A stretch of 64,000 nucleotides of DNA. Source: Psychrobacillus glaciei. Lineage in GTDB: Bacteria; Bacillota; Bacilli; Bacillales_A; Planococcaceae. The DNA is taken from contig NZ_CP031223.1 in assembly GCF_008973485.1 (NCBI RefSeq), forward strand, positions 3,224,001-3,288,000. Direction: 5' to 3'. A model generated the notes under the pieces. That model ran no database searches, was not told the DNA's origin, and was given only the letters and a program-made list of their open reading frames with translations. The translations under genes were made by a program, and so were the position numbers. Positions 34,256 through 42,782 of this stretch are shown piece by piece. Positions within the stretch are counted from its first letter, which is position 1. Each line of letters opens with the position of its first letter.

Positions 34256-34645
34256 TTACAACGCATTATACATCATCGAAAAGCGAATGGCATGCTCTGT
34301 TTCGTCATGCATTGCAACAAACAGTGGTGCATACGCTTGCTGAATCGGTATTTGGAGCAACATTTCTTTATACATTTCCGCAGTTTCTAACTCATCTCTA
34401 ACTGCATCTTTGGCACATGCTTTTAAATCCATACAAGGCTCTCGTCTTTCTAGATTTTGAACAAACGTCCCCGTCAGCATATAATAGAGTTGTTGAAACA
34501 TTTCATAATGGCTTTTTTCATCCTCAAATACATGCTGAATAAAGTCTTGCCAGTATTGGTCGTCCGTTAAATTATACATATCTTTATAGTAATGATAATC
34601 AGCATATTCATTTTGAATTGCTTTCTCTAGTTTCTCAACAAACAA
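34256..34645 (-). CDS. Ferritin-like diiron-type protein
   Basis: This 129-residue four-helix protein has the diiron-type ligands E13, E43-x-x-H46 (EDEKSH), E85/E87 and E115-x-x-H118 (ETEH). It resembles small rubrerythrin-like proteins such as B. subtilis YhjR. A redox or peroxide-related role is family-based inference. It is divergent from yheE and shares a ~70-bp gap. Confidence 0.8.
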   Translation of the reverse strand: MFVEKLEKAIQNEYADYHYYKDMYNLTDDQYWQDFIQHVFEDEKSHYEMFQQLYYMLTGTFVQNLERREPCMDLKACAKDAVRDELETAEMYKEMLLQIPIQQAYAPLFVAMHDETEHAIRFSMMYNAL

Positions 34646-34717
34646 TTGGATGCTCCTTCACTAGTCATTTCTACTAATATATGCGAGCAAATTATGACAC
34701 ATGAAAGGTTGATTATT

Positions 34718-34921
34718 TTGTTACAACATTTTAGCTTTAAACCACTATTTGAAAATAAGCAATTACCAGGTTGGTCTCTTTCGTTCTTCTATAAACAAAC
34801 TAGATATACTGGTGAATATGAAGCGGATGGTACGATTAAGTGGCTTGGCGAAATACCGGCAGATGAAGAAACCGTTAAAAAAATGATTCATGAATTGATG
34901 TTGTTTCATGTATATGACTAG
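34718..34921 (+). CDS. yheE: YheE-like protein (DUF5342)
   Basis: This protein of about 67 residues (LQHFSFKPLFENKQLPGWSLSFFYKQTRYTGEYEADG…IPADEETVKKMIHELMLFHVYD) fits the small YheE family. The TTG at 34718 with AAAGG 9 nt upstream agrees best with family length; ATG 34694 is the alternative. Function unknown. A copy of the dispersed hairpin element begins 3 nt after the stop. Confidence 0.8.
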   Translation: MLQHFSFKPLFENKQLPGWSLSFFYKQTRYTGEYEADGTIKWLGEIPADEETVKKMIHELMLFHVYD

Positions 34922-34923
34922 CA

Positions 34924-35163
34924 TCTTGTCTTCACCGTTACCAAAGTGCTTTGGACGAAACATTGGCTACACTATTAACGTTAGAGCAAAGGATCGTGAA
35001 GTGACTGCGTCACTTCACGATCCTTTTTTTCGGTAATCTTGTAGGAAATGTTTGTCCGGCGCCCTCTTGAAATTTGTAAAGACATGGTGCATTAGGTTTG
35101 GTTAAAGAGTGATTTAATACATTCCTACTTTTTTAAAAGTGGACGAAGAGTCAATTTCGTCCG
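34924..35163 (+). repeat. Dispersed hairpin element family III, copy b
   Basis: CTTCACCGTTACCAAAGTGC and GCTTTGGACGAAACATTGGC lead into a central hairpin at 34988-35026 (arms AAAGGATCGTGAAGTGAC and GTCACTTCACGATCCTTT). CGGTAATCTTGT follows. The copy ends with a GGACGAAGAGT/ATTTCGTCC hairpin at 35141-35162. It begins 3 nt after the yheE stop. Confidence 0.88.
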
Positions 35164-35277
35164 CTCAGCGCTTCTTTATCAATATATTTCTTTTTAGTGC
35201 CAAAACTAATTACAAAATGCTTTTTAGAATTAAAGGCTACATAATGTTGTGTATTTATTAACACTTTATGGCACTTC

Positions 35278-35335
35278 GAGACTAATTTAACCTGAAGCGA
35301 GACCAATTTTTATTCACCCGAGACTAATTGGAAAG
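35278..35335 (+). repeat. Short array with 21-bp period
   Basis: GAGACTAATTT (35278), GAGACCAATTT (35299) and GAGACTAATTG (35320) recur at exactly 21-bp intervals. Confidence 0.75.
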
Positions 35336-35470
35336 CACTGAAAAATAGCGGATAGAATGAAGCTATAAATTAAGCTAATCTCAATAAATGACGTTCAAAT
35401 AGTAAGTTTTGCAGAACACCACGATTACTAGATTTCTAGTAGCCAAATTAATATACTTAATCTTTAAAAA

Positions 35471-35498
35471 AGCGGACGAAGTTGCAATTTCGTCCGCT
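35471..35498 (-). terminator. Terminator of the MFS gene
   Basis: AGCGGACGAA/TTTCGTCCGCT stem lies just after the MFS stop with TTTTTTA on the minus strand. Similar GGACGAA…TTCGTCC hairpins end the family III copies at 35141 and 37076. Confidence 0.75.
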
Positions 35499-35508
35499 AA
35501 ACACTACT

Positions 35509-36756
35509 TCAAACAGTCCCTATTTTCTTTCTTCCAAATAAAATATAAAAATAAGTAGAAGCAATAATATATAAAATACCTGTTATTGTAAACGTATATG
35601 CATAACCCCAATAAAATCCGTATGCCATCACGAGCCCAGTCGATACTGGTCCCATTGTTGCCCAACCTAGATTGAACACCATCTGGTTTACCGAGTTGGC
35701 TAGCCCTTTATATTTATCATGTACAAGATCCATCGCTATGGCACTTTGAATCGGGTTTCCTGCATTCATTAATGCCTGTCGTAGTAAAAATCCAATGGAA
35801 GCTACAACAAGCGAAGTGGTATAACCAGTTAGAAATAAAAACGGAATGGATAGCAGTTGAAAAATCACAAGTGCACGAACTTGACCGACCTTTTTTACGA
35901 GTGCGGGTCCCATAAGCATAGCAACTGCCGTCATTGCAGAACCAAGCGATAATATTAATCCAACGTAAGAATTGGATGCATCAAACCGATTCGAAAAATA
36001 TAAATTTAAATAGGGAATGACTAAACCTGAACCCGTACCGATGAGTAAATTAGCAAACCCAAAGAGCACAATAATGGTAATATTACGTTTAAAGTTGCTC
36101 GGTAATTCCTTCTCTACTTTTTTCGTTTCTATTTCTTTTGCTTTCACTGTTGGCTTTAATTTAAATAAAGGATATAAACCAAATGCAAAAATAATTGTGC
36201 CCAAGATCAAAACCCATTTAATAGAATCCAAAATAGACATAGCAACATACACATGCAATGCATCCGCTATTATTCCTCCACCTAAACTCCCTACAACACT
36301 TGCAATCGTCATCAACGAAAAATGAATACTAAACAAGTGCATGCGTTCACTAGCATTCGAGTTTTCGGCAAGAAATGGAACGCCCGATACTTGAACAAGT
36401 GCCATAAAAAGACCTGTGAAAAAAGCAGCATATACAAGTGAATGTTCACTTACTTCAATACTTCTATAAAATAACGTGAAAACCGTCACTATTGTCCCAA
36501 GAATAATCATGCCTTTACGTCCAAATCGATCACTTAAAAACCCTGCAGGAATTAACATAATTGCGGTTGCAAGCGAAGTCATCGAGATTACACTCCCGTT
36601 CACCGTTTCTGGAAACCCTAGCTCTTTAATATACAAATTGTACATAACTGAAAAAACGCCCATTCCAATTTGAATGAGAATATTTGCTAGCATGAATAAG
36701 CGGATGTTTTTATTGAACGAAGCTATTTTTGTTTTCCAATTTTGTAGCCATTGCAT
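35509..36756 (-). CDS. MFS transporter
   Basis: This 415-residue protein has twelve predicted TM helices and the MFS loop 2-3 motif GFLSDRFGRKGMII (about 73-86). A basic central loop (KPTVKAKEIETKKVEKELPSNFK) separates the halves. Substrate unknown; B. subtilis has MFS exporters in the yhe/yha region but I do not assign one. It is flanked by two family III elements. Confidence 0.88.
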   Translation of the reverse strand: MQWLQNWKTKIASFNKNIRLFMLANILIQIGMGVFSVMYNLYIKELGFPETVNGSVISMTSLATAIMLIPAGFLSDRFGRKGMIILGTIVTVFTLFYRSIEVSEHSLVYAAFFTGLFMALVQVSGVPFLAENSNASERMHLFSIHFSLMTIASVVGSLGGGIIADALHVYVAMSILDSIKWVLILGTIIFAFGLYPLFKLKPTVKAKEIETKKVEKELPSNFKRNITIIVLFGFANLLIGTGSGLVIPYLNLYFSNRFDASNSYVGLILSLGSAMTAVAMLMGPALVKKVGQVRALVIFQLLSIPFLFLTGYTTSLVVASIGFLLRQALMNAGNPIQSAIAMDLVHDKYKGLANSVNQMVFNLGWATMGPVSTGLVMAYGFYWGYAYTFTITGILYIIASTYFYILFGRKKIGTV

Positions 36757-37193
36757 TATACAGTTCCTCTTTCACTCTTTTATTTCGGTACTCTAAATAT
36801 ACGATGGCCGTCAGAAAAACTCAAGAAAAGAAAAAACGCAAGTGTCCTTTTAGTGCATCTGGTCTTCACCATTTCCTGAGTGCTTTGGACTTCACACCGG
36901 CTACACTATTACCGTTATTATTTATGGATTGTGAAGTGACTACGTCACTTCACGATCCATTTTTTCCACAATCTTGTGGTTGGTTTTTGTCCGTCGCCCT
37001 TTTGGAATATGTAAAAACTTGATACATTTGGTTTGGATAATGAGAGAAAGGATACTTTCTTTTTCTTTTAAAGGCGGACGAAGATACAATTTCGTCCTCG
37101 ACTTCGCTACTTTATTAATCGATACTCCTATTTTTCTTTAAGTCTGAATATCATCACCCTATTGCACTGCCACATAAAAAAAGCCACCAATCA
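36757..37193. other. Gap with element III-c and a terminator
   Basis: Family III copy c (36840-37098) fills most of the gap. The 37170-37215 hairpin terminates the next minus-strand gene. No ORF is supported. Confidence 0.75.
36840..37098 (+). repeat. Dispersed hairpin element family III, copy c
   Basis: It has AAGTGTCC…GTGCATCTGGTCTTCACC, GAGTGCTTTGGACTTCACA and a central hairpin at 36924-36960 (arms ATGGATTGTGAAGTGAC and GTCACTTCACGATCCAT), then TTTTTTCC. It ends with the GGACGAAGATAC/TTTCGTCC hairpin at 37076-37097. Confidence 0.88.
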
Positions 37194-37215
37194 TCATTCA
37201 AACACGGTGATTGGT
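37170..37215 (-). terminator. Terminator of the 83-residue ORF
   Basis: GCCACCAATCA/TGATTGGTGGC stem with a T-run on the minus strand overlaps the ORF's 3' end. Confidence 0.8.
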
Positions 37216-37445
37216 GGCTTCTTAAAATGGTAAATCATCAAACGCGGTTGAATATCATCAAGCAGTCTGATATGGGCAATGTAGCTGTAAATTTCATGTT
37301 TCCACATATTTACTATCCATTCCTTGAATTCCTCAGAGGAATAATCACACTGTTCTAACATGGAGTACTTCGAGTCTTGAAGCCTCAAAGGACAGTCTTT
37401 AAGGTAAAAATACTGTGCCAACTCAACGAATAAAGCATTATTCAC
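37194..37445 (-). CDS. Hypothetical protein, possibly a remnant
   Basis: This 83-residue soluble protein (LFVELAQYFYLKDCPLRLQDSKYSMLEQCDYSSEEFKEWIVNMWK…) has no recognised domain. The GTG start at 37445 lies inside the end of an istB relic and has only a weak GGATCAG before it. A strong terminator at its end argues that a real transcription unit ended here. It could be the 3' part of a larger, truncated gene. Confidence 0.45.
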   Translation of the reverse strand: MNNALFVELAQYFYLKDCPLRLQDSKYSMLEQCDYSSEEFKEWIVNMWKHEIYSYIAHIRLLDDIQPRLMIYHFKKPPITVFE

Positions 37446-37655
37446 CTGATCCAGATCCTCTCAAACCACGACGTTCCCGCATTGAGATTTCACCATCCAG
37501 AGTGATTTTGTATGCGTTATGGCCGATGCATGAGTACCAACCTTCTGGTGAGAACTTTGAACAAATGATGGTTGATCGGCTCTGATGGCGAGTTTCGATA
37601 ATTTCTAAAAGAACGGTTCTTTGATTATCAGACAAGTCCCTAGTCGATTTATCAT
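37438..37655 (-). pseudogene. Relic of IS21-family istB (C-terminal part)
   Basis: LSDNQRTVLLEIIETRHQ followed by RSTIICSKFSPEGWYSCIG, HNAYKITLDGE and SMRERRGL matches the end of IstB helper ATPases. About 13-15 residues normally between CIG and HNAYKI (the TLADAILDRIV region) are missing in frame, and nothing of the N-terminal AAA domain remains. No IS ends are seen. Confidence 0.7.
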
Positions 37656-37664
37656 CTCGAAAAT

Positions 37665-37928
37665 CTCAGCGTTTTCCAATCTGAATATCTTTGTCACCAA
37701 GATGGATTATGCTCACAAAGTGTTGCTTCATAGCGAATGTAGCTAATTCAACCTAACTATCAAAGACTAGAGTGAGAGTTCGTTGCTCATTTTTGATAAA
37801 GTGCTGTTCACCGGAAATCGTGCCATCTCCTAAAAATAATACTCGATCGCAAATACTTTAAATTCCTGGGTTGAAATCTAAAGAGAGATCGTTTAAAACT
37901 ATTAAATTTACATATCGCTTAGTTAGCA
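37665..37928 (-). pseudogene. Relic of an ABC-transporter ATPase
   Basis: From ATG 37928 the frame reads …IVLNDLSLDFNPG, then a stop, then SICDRVLFLGDGTISGE, then more text with a second stop. These are the start (before Walker A) and the end (after the H-loop) of a MacB/BceA-like ATPase; the whole catalytic core is deleted. It lies next to the istB relic. Confidence 0.65.
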
Positions 37929-37988
37929 TATTTACCAGCATTGTCTAATCCACCCATCCTTAGCTGGCCCTCTCTCTGAGATCTTTAC

Positions 37989-38339
37989 TTACGACAAATC
38001 CTTTTTATATTGGATTGCCATGTAAATTCCACCAGCTAAAATTGCTAGCGCATATTTGAACAAGAAAAAAACGTTCCACATATAGTCTTTAGGAAAAATC
38101 ATGTCACATAGAATAATTACCCACAGCATAAAGTAACTGCTTTTCAAAAAGATTTTATTTGTCCGTTCGTCGTCTTGCCCAATCTTCTTATAAAATACAT
38201 AAGCAAAAATCGCACTACCCATGAACAGTAAAAAACCAACTCCAATGAGAATATTCCAATTTCCTGTAGATTGTTCAGCCCAGGACTTTAAAGGGTAAAA
38301 AATTGCGTTAGGGATATCTGAGATAGACTTAATTTTCAT
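37989..38339 (-). CDS. Membrane protein paired with an XRE regulator (second module)
   Basis: This protein of about 116 residues has three TM helices (about 22-43, 58-77, 88-106) and a DDERTNKI loop, the DUF2178-like pattern. Its start (MKIKSIS at 38339; MIKMKIK at 38348 possible) overlaps the regulator stop. The layout mirrors the pair at 29010-29523. Confidence 0.72.
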   Translation of the reverse strand: MKIKSISDIPNAIFYPLKSWAEQSTGNWNILIGVGFLLFMGSAIFAYVFYKKIGQDDERTNKIFLKSSYFMLWVIILCDMIFPKDYMWNVFFLFKYALAILAGGIYMAIQYKKDLS

Positions 38340-38568
38340 TTTGATCATTTCCTTTCTCATAAGTAAAAACATCATTTACATCAGCATTAAAAAATTCGGC
38401 AATTCGAAAAGCTAACAGCAGAGTCGGAACATAATTTCCCTTTTCCATTACGAAGATGGTTTGTTTGGAAACCCCGACTTTCTCTGCTAATTCTTGCTGA
38501 GACATTCTGGCAAGTACACGATATTCATAAACCTTATTTGATATCGAATCACCAAAATCTTTCTTCAT
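38329..38568 (-). CDS. XRE-family transcriptional regulator (second module)
   Basis: This 79-residue HTH protein (SQQELAEKVGVSKQTIFVMEKGNYVPTLLLAFRIAEFFNADVNDVFTYEK) is a paralogue of the 29314 regulator. The ATG at 38568 has GAGGTGAT upstream. An AAGTAAAGTAAACTTATACTT sequence near 38610, about 40 bp upstream, resembles its likely operator. Confidence 0.9.
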   Translation of the reverse strand: MKKDFGDSISNKVYEYRVLARMSQQELAEKVGVSKQTIFVMEKGNYVPTLLLAFRIAEFFNADVNDVFTYEKGNDQNEN

Positions 38569-39044
38569 GACCATCACCTCTTGAATCAAATTATAAACTA
38601 CCCCTTTATAAAAGTAAAGTAAACTTATACTTAATAACAAAAAATCTTTATTTTTATTTGAAATACTTTGATTTCACAAGAGTCAGCATACTGAAAGAAC
38701 CTGACAAAATTCATGATTCCTTCTGGTTCACATATCGATCTGGTGTAATTTATGATTTTGGTGGTACATTTTACGATATTCAGTGGTGCAATCGGCTAAT
38801 AATATTCAAATTCTAAATGACTCTTCACGTTAATTACTACTCACTTAAGGGATTGTAGTGAAAGGTAGTGACTCAAGAAGGAGGCCAACAGGACGTTGGT
38901 CACGAAGGCGTTGCCACACGATGTGGCAACGCCTTCGTTCGTCGGAGACAGATGAGACATCACAAGCGACACGAAAGGGCGATGTTGGCTTATCGCTCAC
39001 CCCGCGGAAATCTGCAGTACGTGATCCATGGTAGTTTCTTAACT
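38569..39044. other. Gap upstream of the second XRE module with element II-c
   Basis: There is no credible gene. It holds the XRE promoter/operator area (about 38590-38640), about 200 bp without visible features, then family II copy c (38853-39016) and the yheH terminator (39045-39094). Confidence 0.7.
38853..39016 (-). repeat. Dispersed element family II, copy c (long form, inverted)
   Basis: GATTGTAGTGAAAGG at one end and CGCTCACCCCGCGGAAATC at the other, with the inner insert GGCCAACAGGACGTTGGTCA and GTTGCCACACGATGTGGCAAC shared with copy a. Confidence 0.85.
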
Positions 39045-39094
39045 AAAAAAAAAGGGAATACCCCTAAACGCATTACACGTTTTGGGGTATTCCT
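39045..39094 (-). terminator. Terminator of yheIH, overlapping the coding end
   Basis: On the minus strand GGAATACCCC (inside the last codons of yheH) pairs with GGGGTATTCC and is followed by CTTTTTTTTT. Confidence 0.85.
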
Positions 39095-40812
39095 GCTTGT
39101 AATTTATACATTTGTTCATAGCGTCCTTGTAGTTGTAACAACTCATCATGAGTGCCGCTCTCTACAATTTCTCCACGATCTAATACTAAAATACGATCGG
39201 CATTTTTAATAGTAGAAAGTCGATGTGCAATGATAAAAGTAGTTCTGCCCTTTTTCAATACATCCATTGCATGTTGAATGATTTCTTCTGTTTCTGTATC
39301 GATATTGGAAGTAGCTTCATCTAATATAAGAATTGCCGGATCAAATGCAAGGGCTCTTGCAAAAGAAACTAACTGTCTTTGACCAGAGGATAATGTGCTC
39401 CCCTTCTCAATAACAGGTTCATCCAATCCTTTTTCAAGATTCTTAAGGACTCGTTCTCCACCAACCGCTTCCAAAGCGGCTTCTACTTTCTCACGGGAGA
39501 TCCTTGAATCGTTTAAGCTCACGTTTGACTCAATGGTTCCAGAGAATAAATAGGGATCTTGTAATACAATTCCCATATGATCTCGAATGGTTTGCCTTGG
39601 AACGGTCGTAATGTCAATGCCATCAATAAGAATCTTCCCTTTTGATGGGTCATAGAAACGGAATAATAAGTTCATAATCGAACTTTTACCTGACCCTGTA
39701 TGGCCAACAAGTGCCACCGTTTCTCCTTTATTCGCAACAAAGTTTAAATTTTTCAAGACATACTCTTTTTCCTTGTAAGCAAAAGAAACATTTTGAAATT
39801 CCACATTTCCTTCGTAACGATCCATCCGTTCATCTTTCACTGTCTCTCCTGATTCATCCAGTAAGCCGAATACACGATTACCTGCTACAAGAGATCTCTC
39901 CAGTTGCGAGAATTGATTGACAATTCCTGTGATCGGATTAAATAATCGAGTGGTATAATCTACGAATGCATAGAGCATACCAGCTGAAACAATCACATTC
40001 GGTTCCATTGACTGGCTTCCGAAATACCAGATAAACATGATAAACATAATGGAGCGAAGTACACTAACTAAGTTAAAAGCTGTAGCAGAATCCAGTGTAA
40101 GTAATTTTTTCTGATAACGGTAATGTTCTTCGTTCATTTCTTCAAACTCAGATTCCATTTGCTTTTCTCGTTTAAATGCTTGAATAATGGACATCCCTTG
40201 AATCGATTCATTCAACATCGCATTTAAATCGGCAATTTTTGTACGAACAATATGATTATACTTTGAAGCATATTTTCGATAGCCAATCATCCAAACATAC
40301 ACGATTGGAACAACAAATAGTGCCATTGCAGCCATTTTCGCATTTAATATGAAAAGTGCCACATACACGCCGGTAATTGAAATAATACTAGTCGCAAACT
40401 GTGATAGTACTTGCACGTATAAATTGCGAATTGCCTCTGTATCATTTGTTACACGAGCGACTACTTTACCAGCAGGTAAGTTATCAAAATATTGTATTGG
40501 CAACGTTTGTATATGTTGAAACACATCATTACGCAACTTTTGTACAACTCGATTTGCGCCAACTTGTAGATTAATAAACATAAAATATCTAAAAACGGCA
40601 GTTACAATTGTTAAACTAAAGAACACACTTAATAATATTAGTATCGGTTGTAGATCAATAGATCCTTCTGTTATATGCTCATCGATAATTCTCTTTGCAA
40701 TGAAAGGACCCGTTAAGTCTGCAAACACTGCAATTGTTAAAAAGATTAAACCAAGGATAATTGGTTTTTTATAAAATAACGCATAATGGTAGAGTCGTTT
40801 TCCTGTACTCAT
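39073..40812 (-). CDS. yheH: ABC multidrug exporter subunit YheH (BmrD-like)
   Basis: This 579-residue half-transporter has six TMs (about 15-305) and an ATPase domain with Walker A LVGHTGSGKSS, signature STLSSGQRQLVSFARAL, Walker B AILILDEATSNID and IAHRLST. It matches BmrD but lacks the ~90-residue extracellular insert between TM1 and TM2 that makes B. subtilis BmrD 673 residues long. It overlaps yheI by 4 nt. Glu of the catalytic dyad (DEATS) is present, so this subunit carries the consensus site. Confidence 0.92.
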   Translation of the reverse strand: MSTGKRLYHYALFYKKPIILGLIFLTIAVFADLTGPFIAKRIIDEHITEGSIDLQPILILLSVFFSLTIVTAVFRYFMFINLQVGANRVVQKLRNDVFQHIQTLPIQYFDNLPAGKVVARVTNDTEAIRNLYVQVLSQFATSIISITGVYVALFILNAKMAAMALFVVPIVYVWMIGYRKYASKYNHIVRTKIADLNAMLNESIQGMSIIQAFKREKQMESEFEEMNEEHYRYQKKLLTLDSATAFNLVSVLRSIMFIMFIWYFGSQSMEPNVIVSAGMLYAFVDYTTRLFNPITGIVNQFSQLERSLVAGNRVFGLLDESGETVKDERMDRYEGNVEFQNVSFAYKEKEYVLKNLNFVANKGETVALVGHTGSGKSSIMNLLFRFYDPSKGKILIDGIDITTVPRQTIRDHMGIVLQDPYLFSGTIESNVSLNDSRISREKVEAALEAVGGERVLKNLEKGLDEPVIEKGSTLSSGQRQLVSFARALAFDPAILILDEATSNIDTETEEIIQHAMDVLKKGRTTFIIAHRLSTIKNADRILVLDRGEIVESGTHDELLQLQGRYEQMYKLQAGIPQNV

Positions 40813-42551
40813 GACGACACCCCCTCAAGCTGTTGACGATCGTATTGCTCTTTATACCAACCATTTTGCACAAGAAGTTCCTCATGAGTACCTTCTTCCA
40901 CAATTAGTCCCTCATCCAAAACGATAATATGATCAGCGTGTTGAATTCCAGATAATCGATGCGTCGTAATAATTGTTGTCTTACCACTACGTTCATTTTG
41001 TATATTTTCAATAATTTTTGCTTCCGTTTTTGCGTCTACTGCAGAAAGCGAATCATCTAACAGTAAAATTTCTGGATTTTTAATAAGTGCTCGAGCAATT
41101 GAAACACGTTGCTTTTGTCCTCCGGATAAAGAGACACCTTTTTCTCCAACTAATGTTTCTAACCCCATCGGTAAATTCATCAAGTCATTTTGGAAATGAG
41201 CTAGTCGAATTGCCTCCTCCAGATCCTCTTCCGTCGCATCCTCTTTACCAAAAAGGATATTTTGGCGAATGGTTCTAGAGAATAAAACATGATCTTGTGG
41301 AACATATCCAATCCATTCTAAAACTTGATCTTTTGTTTGATCCGAAATTGCGATATCTCCAATCGTTAGTTGACCAGCTCCAATTGGATATTCCCTTAAT
41401 AATTGTTTCATAAATGTCGTTTTTCCAGATCCGGTTTTCCCAACAATCCCAAGCGTTTGACCTTTTTGAAGGTTCACTCGGAGATTTTGAAGATTTTTCA
41501 CTTGCGATAAAGGATATTGGAATCCAACCTCTTCAAATCCAATTGATGTAACTTCATTCAAATGAATCGGACTGACAGGATCTTTCACATCTGCCTCATA
41601 ATCTAGCGTTTCGTGCACCCGATCAAGCGATGCATTTCCACGTTGCATTACATTGATTAATTCCCCAATAGCAAACATCGGCCAAATAGCCATCCCTAAG
41701 TAAACGTTAAATGTGATTAAGTTCCCAACAGTCATGTCTCCTATAGACACTAGATAAGAACCATAACCTAAAGCAACTACATAACTGATACCAGTTCCTA
41801 CTTTTGTAATAGGACCAAATAGAGCATCAATTCGTTCCACAACCATATTTTTTTCATACACTTCTTCACTCATATCAGCAAATTTCTTTTCATCTGCTCG
41901 TTCTTGTACATATGCACGAATAACGCGAACACCAGCAATGGATTCTAATACTCGGTCATTCAAATCACCAAATGCATCTTGTGAAACCATATATTTCTCG
42001 TGAATGATTTTCCCTAAATATTGCATGATAAATGCTAAAACTGGTATTGGTAAAATTGCGAAAATCGTTAACTTCCATGAAATAATAAAACCCATCGCAA
42101 GTATAAGCGCAGCCATATACATCGTTGAATCGATCAAGGTCATAATTCCAAAGCCAGCTGTTGTTGCAACTGCGTTTAAATCGTTCGTAGCACGTGCCAT
42201 TAAATCGCCCGTACGATTTTTTTCATAAAAAGTTGGCGTCATACTTAAAAATTTTCGATTTAACTTGGAACGTAATATACGCTCAATTGTAATAGAGCCA
42301 CCAAATAATTGGTATTGCCAAACAAAGTTCAATCCATAACCCACAATGATAATTCCTACAAAATACATGACATATTGCATTAACGATTCAGATGTCATTT
42401 TCCCCATCGTAATCGTGTCTATTGCTCCTCCAACGATCCACGGTGGTAACACTTCAAATGTACTTGCTACAATCAGTAAACTTACAGCGACAGTATATCG
42501 CTTCCAATGATCTTTAAAAAACCATTGCAATTTAAATAAAACAGAAAACAT
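40809..42551 (-). CDS. yheI: ABC multidrug exporter subunit YheI (BmrC-like)
   Basis: This 580-residue half-transporter has six TMs, then Walker A IVGKTGSGKTT, signature GVSLSGGQKQRVSIARAL and Walker B EILLLDDSLSAVDA. The residue after the Walker B Asp is Asp (DDS), the degenerate site typical of BmrC in heterodimeric exporters. It pairs with YheH. The ATG at 42551 has GAGGGG upstream. A leader with short ORFs, hairpins and a terminator precedes it. Confidence 0.93.
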   Translation of the reverse strand: MFSVLFKLQWFFKDHWKRYTVAVSLLIVASTFEVLPPWIVGGAIDTITMGKMTSESLMQYVMYFVGIIIVGYGLNFVWQYQLFGGSITIERILRSKLNRKFLSMTPTFYEKNRTGDLMARATNDLNAVATTAGFGIMTLIDSTMYMAALILAMGFIISWKLTIFAILPIPVLAFIMQYLGKIIHEKYMVSQDAFGDLNDRVLESIAGVRVIRAYVQERADEKKFADMSEEVYEKNMVVERIDALFGPITKVGTGISYVVALGYGSYLVSIGDMTVGNLITFNVYLGMAIWPMFAIGELINVMQRGNASLDRVHETLDYEADVKDPVSPIHLNEVTSIGFEEVGFQYPLSQVKNLQNLRVNLQKGQTLGIVGKTGSGKTTFMKQLLREYPIGAGQLTIGDIAISDQTKDQVLEWIGYVPQDHVLFSRTIRQNILFGKEDATEEDLEEAIRLAHFQNDLMNLPMGLETLVGEKGVSLSGGQKQRVSIARALIKNPEILLLDDSLSAVDAKTEAKIIENIQNERSGKTTIITTHRLSGIQHADHIIVLDEGLIVEEGTHEELLVQNGWYKEQYDRQQLEGVSS

Positions 42552-42594
42552 TCTCTAACCCCTCATTTCTTCTTTCTCTATTAACTTGATTTGG

Positions 42595-42651
42595 CTATCC
42601 ACCTTCTAGAGATTCCTTTAATAAAATTTGTCTTGTTCGCTGAATAATCAT
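42595..42651 (-). CDS. Leader peptide 2 upstream of yheI (candidate)
   Basis: An 18-codon ORF (MIIQRTRQILLKESLEGG) has GGAGGAG 8 nt before its ATG. It lies between the attenuator hairpin and yheI, 43 nt before the yheI start. It would be translated only from transcripts that read through the terminator. No homology is claimed. Confidence 0.6.
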   Translation of the reverse strand: MIIQRTRQILLKESLEGG

Positions 42652-42705
42652 ATCCAACACTCCTCCACTTCACATTAACACCAAATTTTGGAAGTAAGTA
42701 AACGC

Positions 42706-42743
42706 AAAAAAGCACATTACCCATATTCCGGTAATGTGCTTTA
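42706..42743 (-). terminator. Attenuator-type terminator in the yheIH leader
   Basis: On the minus strand AAAGCACATTACC pairs with GGTAATGTGCTTT and is followed by a T6 run. It lies between the two leader ORFs and about 155 nt upstream of yheI, with no gene ending there. Confidence 0.85.
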
Positions 42744-42744
42744 A

Positions 42745-42776
42745 AATAGACAAAGTTATTTCTAATTATGTCTATT
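42745..42776 (-). promoter_or_regulatory. Leader hairpin immediately before the attenuator
   Basis: AATAGACA and TGTCTATT form a perfect 8-bp stem abutting the terminator stem. Together with the SD hairpin upstream it forms a three-hairpin leader. Confidence 0.6.
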
Positions 42777-42782
42777 CCACAA

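Larger units (their letters stand above)
34922..35508. other. Gap with element III-b, a 21-bp-period array and a terminator
   Basis: There is no credible gene. The gap holds family III copy b (34924-35163), a short array at 35278-35335, and the MFS terminator at 35471-35498. Confidence 0.75.

Noticed and set aside
35141-37097. GGACGAA…TTCGTCC hairpins as transcription-factor operators
   Set aside because: They occur at the 3' ends of family III elements or directly behind the MFS stop, so they fit terminators or element ends better than operators.
38868-39209. 113-codon plus-strand ORF before yheH
   Set aside because: It starts in element II-c and runs antisense through the yheH terminator and 3' end.
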